From Mobilisporobacter senegalensis (GTDB taxonomy: Bacteria > Bacillota > Clostridia > Lachnospirales > Lachnospiraceae), in NCBI RefSeq assembly GCF_003752155.1, contig NZ_RJVG01000014.1:22262-85522 (forward strand): 63,261 nucleotides of DNA. Direction: 5' to 3'. The translations under genes and the position numbers were made by a program. Numbering within the stretch: the first letter of the stretch is position 1; every line of letters starts with the position of its first letter. Below are positions 16,872 to 25,313 of this stretch, piece by piece. A model generated the notes under the pieces. It was not told the origin of the DNA, ran no database searches, and saw only the letters and a program-made list of their open reading frames with translations.

Positions 16872-17055
16872 TTTTATCATACCTTTCTCTCTGTACTTCA
16901 GCTAATTTTAGCAAGTTTTAAGTTATTCGTCAACCAGGATCCATGTGTCCATCATTAATTTTGGCCACAGTTCAGCCATATAAATGCAACAAAGTAAAAT
17001 AGGTCTCAGGATTGAACTGTAACTTAGTTTTTAGCATATGATAAGAAGGTATAAT

Positions 17056-17082
17056 GAATATTGTTTTTATAAGAACATATAT
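17056..17082 (+). promoter_or_regulatory. Weak candidate forespore (SigG-like) promoter for the subtilases
   Basis: GAATA (17056-17060) and CATATAT (17076-17082) resemble the SigG boxes GHATR and CATWHTA, but the spacer is only 15 bp and the -10 match is imperfect. It is suggested mainly by what follows. Confidence 0.25.
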
Positions 17083-17115
17083 TTAAACATAATATAAATA
17101 GGAAGGTGTTAAGTA

Positions 17116-18819
17116 TTGGATCCAGAATGTAAAGAACGAATACTTAGTGATGATTATGCAGCATTAATTGTTGAAAATGATTCCGATCTATCTATAATTA
17201 TAAATCATCAGGACTATTGCATGGTTCCTATTAATGATGCTTATTCTGTACTCTACACTCCTATTAATATGTTACCTGGTAATCTGATTCAATTATATGG
17301 ATATGAGATCTATCCTAACTGTTTTGGCTTAATGGATATTGCCAGTTTTGAAGCTTCTGGAATTACAAGGCTACGTGCTATTCCTTCTTTCCAGTTACGA
17401 GGGGGCGGTATTCTTATTGGAATTTTTGATACAGGAGTAGAATATACACATAATGCATTTCGCAATGCTGATGGGACAACTAGAATTCATTCTATATGGG
17501 ATCAGAATATACAAAGCGGCACTCCACCAGAAGGATTTCATTATGGGACAGAATATTTAGCCGAATCAATAAATGAGGCATTACAAAATGAAGATCCCCT
17601 GTCTATAGTCCCAAGTACTGATGAAAATGGCCATGGAACTATGGTTGCAGGAATTGCTGCTGGGTCTGTAAATGAACAAAATAATTTTTCTGGAGTCGTT
17701 CCAGATGCTGAATTAGTCGTAGTGAAACTAAGACCTGCAAGTAATTTCATAAAAGCTCATTTTGGTATACCTGCAGAAATTACCTGTTATGAAGAAACAG
17801 ATATACTCATGGCAATGAACTATTTAAACAGTGTATCTGCAAGTTTAAACAGACCCATTTCTGTCTGCTTCTCTCTTGGCACTTTCCAGGGCTCCCACGA
17901 TGAACGTGGAGTCATAAGTACTTATGTTTCGGCTATGGCAGAGAGGATCGGCGTAGCAATGGTAATTGCAGGAGGCAATGAGGGAAATAGAGGCCATCAT
18001 TATTTTGGAGAAATACCAAGTGGCCAGGAGTATGACTCATTAGAACTTAATGTTGGTCCGGATGAACAATCCTTTTCCATGGAATTATGGGGATTTTCCC
18101 CAAATACTTATTCTATTGATATTCTCTCCCCTTCTGGTGAATATATTCCAAGAATTCCTGCAAGATTGCAGGAGTCAAGGGAAATACGATTTGTTTTTGA
18201 AGAAACAGTTATTAATATAGATTATCAAATTATTGAAGAGAGAACTGGGGATCCACTCATATTTATGCGTTTTTTAAGACCAGCTCCAGGAATCTGGCGA
18301 TTTCGGGTCTATGCTTCCGTACAGATGGCTCAGGTTTATCACATCTGGCTGCCTATACAGGATTTTTTGACTTCTCAGACTACTTTCGTTACTCCTAATA
18401 ATGATACTACCTTAACATCCCCTGGCAATACTCTTCTTCCAATTGTAGTCACCACATATGATCATGTTACCGGAAGTATATATATTAATGCAGGCCGTGG
18501 ATATACAAGAAATAATAGTATCAGTCCGGACTTTGCTGCTCCGGGAGTAAACCTCACTGTACCCACATTAAATAATTCTTATGGGACTGCTACAGGAAGC
18601 AGCCTTGCTGCAGCCCATACTGCGGGAGTGGCTGCCATGTTTTTAGAATGGGGATTATCAAGAGGTAATTTATTAACCACTGTAGATATTAGGAATATAT
18701 TAATTCGTGGTGCCAGACGTACTCCTGGAACAGTATATCCTAACAGGGAATGGGGCTATGGCATTCTGGATGTTTATGGAGCGTTTGAAAGTTTTAGAGG
18801 TGATATAAGTAATATTTAA
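17116..18819 (+). CDS. Csp-like S8 subtilisin protease, copy 1
   Basis: A 567-aa S8 peptidase without an obvious export signal. A prodomain (about 1-95, ending near YPNCFGLMD) precedes the catalytic core. The triad is present: Asp in GIFDTGVEYTHNAF, His in ENGHGTMVAGIAAG, Ser in ATGSSLAAAHTAG; the oxyanion Asn is in IAGGNEGN. About 150 residues between the oxyanion and Ser blocks form a beta-rich insert (NTYSIDILSPSGEYIPRIPA, GIWRFRVYA), like the jellyroll domain of Clostridium Csp proteases. Those act in the spore to activate the cortex lytic enzyme SleC; no sleC is seen here. The start is TTG behind GGAAGGTG. A near-homologous copy follows 39 bp later. Confidence 0.85.
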   Translation: MDPECKERILSDDYAALIVENDSDLSIIINHQDYCMVPINDAYSVLYTPINMLPGNLIQLYGYEIYPNCFGLMDIASFEASGITRLRAIPSFQLRGGGILIGIFDTGVEYTHNAFRNADGTTRIHSIWDQNIQSGTPPEGFHYGTEYLAESINEALQNEDPLSIVPSTDENGHGTMVAGIAAGSVNEQNNFSGVVPDAELVVVKLRPASNFIKAHFGIPAEITCYEETDILMAMNYLNSVSASLNRPISVCFSLGTFQGSHDERGVISTYVSAMAERIGVAMVIAGGNEGNRGHHYFGEIPSGQEYDSLELNVGPDEQSFSMELWGFSPNTYSIDILSPSGEYIPRIPARLQESREIRFVFEETVINIDYQIIEERTGDPLIFMRFLRPAPGIWRFRVYASVQMAQVYHIWLPIQDFLTSQTTFVTPNNDTTLTSPGNTLLPIVVTTYDHVTGSIYINAGRGYTRNNSISPDFAAPGVNLTVPTLNNSYGTATGSSLAAAHTAGVAAMFLEWGLSRGNLLTTVDIRNILIRGARRTPGTVYPNREWGYGILDVYGAFESFRGDISNI

Positions 18820-18858
18820 TCATATAATAATATAGATATATATAAGGAGTATTATGCA

Positions 18859-20553
18859 TTGAGCAACCACTGCAAAGAACAAATACTTAGTGAAGATTAT
18901 TTTGATTTTAATATTGAATATAATAGTACTTTTACAGCAGAAATGACTGATCCGAATATATGCTATACTACTATCAATAATACTTTTTCTGTTGCCCATG
19001 TTCCTAATAGTCTGGTAACACCTTCTCTTATACAGACATTCGGGTACCGTATTTATCCTTCCTGTCTCGGGTTATTGGATATTGGAAGTATTGAGGCTTC
19101 CAATATAACCAGAGTTCGTGGGATTCCTACTTTAAATCTATTGGGAAGCGGAGTATTAGTTGGTATTATAGATACCGGAATTGAATATACTCATAATGCT
19201 TTTCGTTATGCAGATGGCACTTCTAAAATCGCCTCTATCTGGGATCAAACGATTCAAAGCGATTCCACACCTGCGGGCTTTTCCTATGGTACGGAATACC
19301 TTCGGGCCCAGATAAATGAAGCTTTGCAAAATGAAAATCCATTATCCATTGTGCCTAGTACGGATACAGATGGACATGGTACCTTTCTTGCTGGTATTGC
19401 TGCCGGCATGAGAGATGATTCTAATAATTTTACCGGTGTTGCTCCTGATTCCGAACTACTGGTAGTCAAACTTAAGCAGGCTAAAAATAATATAAGAGAT
19501 TTTTATCATATTTCTCACGAAGTAACTTGTTTTCAAGATAATGATATTATGCTTGGAGTGGAATATCTCCATCGCAAAGCAATAGAATTCCAGCGGCCGA
19601 TAGCTATCTGTCTGGGACTTGGAACTTCTCTTGGATCTCATGATGGAAGAGCTATATTAAGTAGATATCTTTCTTCTGTTGCGGATCAAAATGGAGTTGC
19701 GCTTGTAATTGCTGGTGGTAATGAAGGCAATACCGGTCACCATTTTTTTGGAGAAGTGACTTCTGCTGAAGACTTTGAAACTGTTGAACTGACAGTCGGC
19801 CCCAATGAACTTGGCTTTACAATGCAATTATGGGGTAGGCCTCCCAATACTTATTCCATTGATATTTTATCTCCAACAGGAGAATATATTCCCAGAATTC
19901 CTGCCAGACTTGGAGAGAGCAGGGTAATCCGGTTTGTCTTTGAGCAGACCATTATCAATATAGATTATTTTTTGGTAGAATCACAAACGGGTGATGAATT
20001 AATCCTCATGAGATTTCAACGACCTACAGAGGGAATCTGGCGTTTTCGGGTTTATACCAACCTGGATATTGATTCCTCCTTTCATATTTGGCTTCCTCTG
20101 TCAAATTTTACAAGCGAAGGAACGTCTTTTACATCGTCCAATCCTGACACTACATTGACCGAACCTGCCAATGCTTTAGTTCCAATTGTAGTCACAGCAT
20201 ATAATTATACAAATCAGAATCTTTACATAAATAATAGCAGAGGGTTTACCAGAGATAACCGATTCCATCCCGATTTCGTCGCCCCAGGTGTCAATTTAAT
20301 TGGTCCTGCATTACAGAATGGCTATACAACAAGATCCGGAACCAGTATAGCTGCGGCACATACCGCCGGTGTTTCTGCTTTGCTATTGGAATGGGGGCTT
20401 GTAAATAATAATTTTGTAAGGTTGGATAGTGTGGAAATTGATAACTTTTTAAAGCGGGGTGCCAGAAGAGATCCATCTGTAACATATCCTAGTACTTCCT
20501 GGGGATTTGGTATCCTAGATCTTTTCAATACCTTTAATAGTTTTAGAGAATAG
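18859..20553 (+). CDS. Csp-like S8 subtilisin protease, copy 2
   Basis: A 564-aa paralogue of the preceding gene, alignable end to end. The triad is complete: Asp in GIIDTGIEYTHNAF, His in TDGHGTFLAGIAAG, Ser in RSGTSIAAAHTAG. The jellyroll-like insert shares NTYSIDILSP and GEYIPRIPARL with copy 1. Differences cluster in the prodomain and around the Ser loop (GTS here, GSS in copy 1), which may reflect different targets or self-processing. It also starts with TTG, 10 nt after AAGGAG; the nearer ATG at 18854 hits a stop at once. The pair is likely one transcript ending at the terminator just after the stop. Confidence 0.85.
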   Translation: MSNHCKEQILSEDYFDFNIEYNSTFTAEMTDPNICYTTINNTFSVAHVPNSLVTPSLIQTFGYRIYPSCLGLLDIGSIEASNITRVRGIPTLNLLGSGVLVGIIDTGIEYTHNAFRYADGTSKIASIWDQTIQSDSTPAGFSYGTEYLRAQINEALQNENPLSIVPSTDTDGHGTFLAGIAAGMRDDSNNFTGVAPDSELLVVKLKQAKNNIRDFYHISHEVTCFQDNDIMLGVEYLHRKAIEFQRPIAICLGLGTSLGSHDGRAILSRYLSSVADQNGVALVIAGGNEGNTGHHFFGEVTSAEDFETVELTVGPNELGFTMQLWGRPPNTYSIDILSPTGEYIPRIPARLGESRVIRFVFEQTIINIDYFLVESQTGDELILMRFQRPTEGIWRFRVYTNLDIDSSFHIWLPLSNFTSEGTSFTSSNPDTTLTEPANALVPIVVTAYNYTNQNLYINNSRGFTRDNRFHPDFVAPGVNLIGPALQNGYTTRSGTSIAAAHTAGVSALLLEWGLVNNNFVRLDSVEIDNFLKRGARRDPSVTYPSTSWGFGILDLFNTFNSFRE

Positions 20554-20582
20554 AAAAAAGCGAATAACTTGTTCGCTTTTTT
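20554..20582. terminator. Bidirectional terminator between the subtilases and the chemoreceptor
   Basis: AAAAAAGCGAA (20554-20564) and TTCGCTTTTTT (20572-20582), loop TAACTTG. The A- and T-runs make it work on both strands for two convergent genes. Confidence 0.88.
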
Positions 20583-20601
20583 CTTTCATATAATTATGAG
20601 T

Positions 20602-22689
20602 TTATACCACCTTAAAAGATTTAATAGAATGATTAAGATTACTCATTGAATCCGTTAATCGGTTTGATAAATCATATAATTTTTCAACAGTATTTTTTTG
20701 CTCATCACTTAAAGCATTGATTTCCTCAGTCGATGCTGCAGATTCCTGGGTAACCGCAGCTATATTATCAATCTTTTCTACCATCTCATCCCTCAGTGAT
20801 TTCATACTTTGAACTTTATCATTTACTTGTTCCAGATCAAATCCCATTGTTTTTAAAGAATCTATAATATCAAAAAATATTTGATGCACTTTATTTACAG
20901 CTTCTTCTTGACTTGAAAAAATATTGTTTGATTTATTTACTAATTTTACTGTATACTGTGTTTTTAATTCTATAGTATTTAAAGCTTCACGTACATTAAC
21001 TGTTGAACTTTTAGATTGTTCTGCTAAATTTCTGACTTCATTTGCGACAACCGCAAAACCCTTGCCAGCTTCCCCTGCTCTTGCAGCTTCAATGCTGGCA
21101 TTTAGTGCTAAAAGGTTCGTTTGTTCACTGATACCATCAACCAGTTTCATAATATCTTCAATATTATGTGTTAGTTTACTTAAACCTAAAATACTGGTTT
21201 GAATCTGAGAAGATATTTCAATGGAAGATTCCATGGTATTGCTTAGCAATTTCATACTATCTGTCGCTATTTGAATCATATCTTTAGCACCCTGATTACG
21301 CTCAAAGATTGTATTGGTTTTATGTATCACTTCTTGAATATTTTCAGATAAAAAACTCATTGAGGCTGCGCTTTGCTGAGTATCTTCTGCTTGATGAGTA
21401 GTACCCTGTGCTATTTCTTCTATTGAAACAGCAAGTTGTTCAAATGTTTCTGCCGATTGTTTTGTGGAGGAACGTAACACAATACTGTCATCCAAAGTAC
21501 TTACAATAACAGATTGTGTATCATTTAAAAGTTTACGTATATTGCTTATCATATGATTAAAACTGCCGCAAAGATCAGTTATTTCATCATTTCCCTTTTC
21601 ATCAATCATTACAGTAAGGTCTCCATCTTCAGCCTGCTTCATAAGTTTCATAAGTTTTATGATAGGTGTTGAAAATCCTTTTGCAAATATTGTTCCCACA
21701 ATAACAGCAAGTAACCCTACGATTAATATAAGAACCCAAATGAAAAAGACTGAAGCATCCAATTGGGTAGTTAATGATTTTTCGGGAATTTCGGCTATGA
21801 CATTCCATTTATTAGACAGCTTTGAATAAGTAACTAGTTTTTTATCTGTTCTAGCAGTTCCAAATTCGATTTCCTTATCGATTGAACTTAATATATTATC
21901 CTCTACAACTTCTTTCAAAGAATCTTTAGTAAAGATCAGTTTACCATTTTCATCAGCAATATATATCCCAGAATCTTTCAAAAGTATGATTTCATTTAGA
22001 ATTTGATCTATCCTCTCCATGTTAACATCAATAACTAAAGTGCAATTAATATTTTGCGAAGATACTTTCTTAATAAAGAAAAGTTTATCTGTTGCACTTC
22101 CTAAGCCTTTAACCCACATAGACTGATTTTCTACCTTGATATCTTTAGTAGAAAGTAAATCTTCATTTGCCACTTGTGGAATTTGACCAATTATCTCAGA
22201 ATCATTTAAGATCAGGGCAGCATTGCTTATATTCTTATCCATGGTTCCTAAATATAATAATTTTTGCTGAATCTCTTTTGATGCGTATAATTTTTTTAAT
22301 GAATCATAAGAAATATAATCAGCCAGCAAATCATTTTGAACAATATTAACAACTGCACCTTGAGTTACACTGGTATTAATTGTTTCAAGAAATGAATCTA
22401 CATTTGAAGATACCTGTTTTACTAATTCTATAGCTAATTTCTGGCTGGTTTGGCTTAATGCTCCTTTTGATATGGAATAAGATATAATATTGACCACAAG
22501 AACAGGAATAATGGCAAATAGTATACAGATACTTATAAGCTTGATTTTAATAGGCACTCTTTTATTAGAAAAAATATTCTGAATATGAAAGATTTTTCTG
22601 GTTTGCTTATCTTCTCTTACTTTTCTCCTATGAGACTTTATCTTATTTATGAACTTGCTTTTTGGCTTATCTTTTGTGCTGTTTAACAT
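20602..22689 (-). CDS. Methyl-accepting chemotaxis protein, Cache type
   Basis: A 695-aa membrane chemoreceptor. A basic cytoplasmic N-terminus precedes helix 1 ([19 protein letters not shown]). An extracellular sensor of about 260 residues resembles dCache, with [18 protein letters not shown]. Helix 2 is [20 protein letters not shown]. Then come HAMP and the signalling hairpin with tip [20 protein letters not shown] and [15 protein letters not shown]. It would bind a small extracellular ligand and control CheA. The start at 22689 follows AAAGGAG; the longer frame to 22728 is not supported. No che genes are near. Confidence 0.93.
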   Translation of the reverse strand: MLNSTKDKPKSKFINKIKSHRRKVREDKQTRKIFHIQNIFSNKRVPIKIKLISICILFAIIPVLVVNIISYSISKGALSQTSQKLAIELVKQVSSNVDSFLETINTSVTQGAVVNIVQNDLLADYISYDSLKKLYASKEIQQKLLYLGTMDKNISNAALILNDSEIIGQIPQVANEDLLSTKDIKVENQSMWVKGLGSATDKLFFIKKVSSQNINCTLVIDVNMERIDQILNEIILLKDSGIYIADENGKLIFTKDSLKEVVEDNILSSIDKEIEFGTARTDKKLVTYSKLSNKWNVIAEIPEKSLTTQLDASVFFIWVLILIVGLLAVIVGTIFAKGFSTPIIKLMKLMKQAEDGDLTVMIDEKGNDEITDLCGSFNHMISNIRKLLNDTQSVIVSTLDDSIVLRSSTKQSAETFEQLAVSIEEIAQGTTHQAEDTQQSAASMSFLSENIQEVIHKTNTIFERNQGAKDMIQIATDSMKLLSNTMESSIEISSQIQTSILGLSKLTHNIEDIMKLVDGISEQTNLLALNASIEAARAGEAGKGFAVVANEVRNLAEQSKSSTVNVREALNTIELKTQYTVKLVNKSNNIFSSQEEAVNKVHQIFFDIIDSLKTMGFDLEQVNDKVQSMKSLRDEMVEKIDNIAAVTQESAASTEEINALSDEQKNTVEKLYDLSNRLTDSMSNLNHSIKSFKVV

Positions 22690-22795
22690 AATAACTCCTT
22701 TACAATAAACAATATTTATATTTTTCATATAAATATTGTTCCCCTCTTAAACTATGATTGAAATGTACTATTAAAATAACTTTAGATTTTATTTC

Positions 22796-24145
22796 TCATA
22801 ATATTACATCTTGTTCCATTAACTTTTCTTGAAGTTCTCTAATATCTATCTCTGATACTTTTTTGTTTTGTAGTGCACAAAGTGCTGCTGCAGTTCCTGC
22901 TGCCTGCCCTAATGCAAATACTGTTGGAGTTGTTCGAATGGCTGCTTGAGCCTCAAAAGATGCAGACACGCATCTTCCAGCAACTAACATATTATCCATT
23001 TTATCTGAATACAGTATTTCATATGGTAATTCATAAGAATAATTTGGATCTGATAAGAATGCACTTTCAGTACCTGCACCACTTGGATTATGAATATCAA
23101 TAGGATATGCACTTAAACAAATCTTTGTTGAAAATGATCTATGGGATAAAATATCTTCTGCTGTTAATGTGTATACCCCTACAAGTTGCCTGGAACTTCT
23201 GGCTCCGATTTTAGGCCCTGTATATTCCATGATAGCTTTTTCAAAACCTGGAATTTCATTGTGTAAAAACCGGTCTAGTTCAAAACACTGTTTCCGCCCT
23301 ATTTGTTCTGCTTTCGTAAGATCAAACGCATTGGTTGGATCTAATCCAATAACACGGGTTGTATTTACTATTACTTCACCGGGAATATTGGTTTCAAAGA
23401 ATAATAATTCTTCTCTGGGTATGGATAGCTCATTACGGTTTATTGCATCTTTTATTTGTTTTGAAAAGCCCGCAACTGCCATTGGTTCTGATGACCGAAT
23501 CAATTCTTCCTTACCAGTTAATCTGGGAAATTCTTCTATATGTTCTAATATATAAGACTTTAATTTTTCTATATTTATATTGCTATATTTTACATTCATA
23601 GTCATTGGCTGCATTTGACCATCAATTTTACGCCCTTTTGTCATTAAAACACCCGACATGGCAGCTAAATCACCATCACCTGTAGCATCAATAAAAATTT
23701 TACCTTGGATTTTGGAAATGCCATCACAATTACTTACTATAATTTCTCTAATTTTTCCTTCTTCATAAAAGGCTTTGGCTACAGAAGTATGAAATAGTAC
23801 TTGAACATTCTCTTCCTCCATCATTTCATCCAATACTAATTTAAGGATTTCACTGGAAAATGGTGTCGTATAACTAACATATCCAGTAGTATCTTTGATA
23901 TGACCACAGCTCCCGTTTTTAGAAATCAAACGACTGACAATTTCTTCTCCGATTCCTTTGATGATTTGATTCTTCCCAGCAAAGTAAGTCATCATTGGAC
24001 CAACGCCACATAACGTTAAACTTCCTCCAAGATAACCACATTCTTCAATCAAAAAAGTTTTCGCACCATTCCTTGCCGCTGCAATTGCTGCTGCACAACC
24101 TGCAACTCCTCCTCCTGCTATACAGACATCATACTTTGAATTCAT
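22796..24145 (-). CDS. FAD-dependent oxidoreductase (FAD_oxidored family)
   Basis: A 449-aa flavoprotein. The N-terminal dinucleotide motif is CIAGGGVAGCAAAIAAARNG followed by LIEECGYLGG, and GKIFIDATGDGDLAAMSG is the second FAD-contacting block. The C-terminus has NMLVAGRCVSASFEAQAAIR and ALGQAAGTAAALC, all hallmarks of the PF12831 family. Members oxidise or reduce diverse organic substrates, some of them sugars or glycosides; the substrate is not readable here. It is the last gene of the catabolic cluster, 4 bp after the glycerate kinase gene, so it is translationally close and should act on the same substrate. Confidence 0.85.
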   Translation of the reverse strand: MNSKYDVCIAGGGVAGCAAAIAAARNGAKTFLIEECGYLGGSLTLCGVGPMMTYFAGKNQIIKGIGEEIVSRLISKNGSCGHIKDTTGYVSYTTPFSSEILKLVLDEMMEEENVQVLFHTSVAKAFYEEGKIREIIVSNCDGISKIQGKIFIDATGDGDLAAMSGVLMTKGRKIDGQMQPMTMNVKYSNINIEKLKSYILEHIEEFPRLTGKEELIRSSEPMAVAGFSKQIKDAINRNELSIPREELLFFETNIPGEVIVNTTRVIGLDPTNAFDLTKAEQIGRKQCFELDRFLHNEIPGFEKAIMEYTGPKIGARSSRQLVGVYTLTAEDILSHRSFSTKICLSAYPIDIHNPSGAGTESAFLSDPNYSYELPYEILYSDKMDNMLVAGRCVSASFEAQAAIRTTPTVFALGQAAGTAAALCALQNKKVSEIDIRELQEKLMEQDVIL

Positions 24146-24149
24146 TCTA

Positions 24150-25295
24150 CTATATCCTTTCTTCCATAGTTAAAATTAGTCGAAAGACCTGCTCAACAGT
24201 ATTTTTAATATTATCTTTCGCAACTGTTGTTTCCATTGCTTTTTCTAATGTCATAGGCATCTGCATTATAGAAAAATAAGCATCAATTCCAACCTCATTG
24301 CATTTATAAGCCTCTTTGGTTACTCCCCCCGCAAAGGCTATAACCTTCTTGCCATGCTTTTTAGCAAGTTTTGCAACGCCTATTGGTGCTTTCCCCATAG
24401 CTGTCTGGAAATCCAGTTTTCCTTCACCTGTAATTACAAAATCTGCATCTGCTATTTCTTCTTCTATCTGAATCGCATTCAGTATAATGTCTATTCCTGG
24501 CTGTAATTGACCATTTAAAAAGGCTAAGAATGCAAAACCAAGTCCACCTGCTGCTCCACTTCCTGGATGATTTTTGAAATCTTTTTTTATGATATTTTCT
24601 GTGACTTGGGAATAATGATCAAGTCCTTTATCTAATCTTTCTACCATACCTGAATCAGCTCCTTTTTGTGGTCCAAAAACATAGGAAGCTCCGTTCGCTC
24701 CACACAAAGGATTGATCACATCACATGCTATCTGGAAAGTACATTCTTTCAATAACGGATTCAAATGATCTATATTTATGGAATCAAGAATTTCTAAATC
24801 CTTAGCAGAAACATTATGTAATTGTTTACTTCCTGCGAAAAACTCCACTCCCAACGCTTCCAGCATTCCGATTCCTCCATCATTGGTTGCACTTCCTCCT
24901 ATACCAACAATAAATTTTCTGCACCCCTGTTTAATCGCGTCTAAAATTACTTCTCCTACTCCGTAGGTAGAAGCAACCAAAGGATTCCTCTTTTCTGGGT
25001 GAACTAAAGTGATTCCCGCAGCACCTGCCATCTCAATAATAGCCGTTCTACTTTGCTGTAAAATTCCATACGTACATTCTATTGTGTCACCTAAGGGTCC
25101 TTTTACATTTACTTTTTGAAAAGTTCCCCCCATTCCTGCCGTCAACGCATCCACTGTTCCTTCTCCACCATCTGCCAATGGTTTTACAATCACATTAGCA
25201 TCTGTAACTTTTAAGATGGCTTCTTTAATGGCGTTACCTGCCTCCATAGAGCTTAAACTTCCCTTTAGCGAATCTATTGCAACTACTACTTTCAT
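24150..25295 (-). CDS. garK: Glycerate kinase (GlxK/GarK type)
   Basis: A 381-aa enzyme of the GlxK/GarK glycerate kinase family, which phosphorylates D-glycerate, usually to 2-phosphoglycerate. Conserved blocks: VVVAIDSLKGSLSSMEA at the N-terminus, PLADGGEGTVDALTAG, VGIGGSATNDGGIGMLEALG and GEGKLDFQTAMGKAPIGVA. Length and motifs are complete. With a GarR-like reductase at the other end of the same cluster, it completes the route tartronate semialdehyde to glycerate to 2-phosphoglycerate. It lies 18 bp after the glycoside hydrolase gene and 4 bp before the flavoprotein gene. Confidence 0.92.
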   Translation of the reverse strand: MKVVVAIDSLKGSLSSMEAGNAIKEAILKVTDANVIVKPLADGGEGTVDALTAGMGGTFQKVNVKGPLGDTIECTYGILQQSRTAIIEMAGAAGITLVHPEKRNPLVASTYGVGEVILDAIKQGCRKFIVGIGGSATNDGGIGMLEALGVEFFAGSKQLHNVSAKDLEILDSINIDHLNPLLKECTFQIACDVINPLCGANGASYVFGPQKGADSGMVERLDKGLDHYSQVTENIIKKDFKNHPGSGAAGGLGFAFLAFLNGQLQPGIDIILNAIQIEEEIADADFVITGEGKLDFQTAMGKAPIGVAKLAKKHGKKVIAFAGGVTKEAYKCNEVGIDAYFSIMQMPMTLEKAMETTVAKDNIKNTVEQVFRLILTMEERI

Positions 25296-25313
25296 TGAAA
25301 CACCTCTTTTCTA

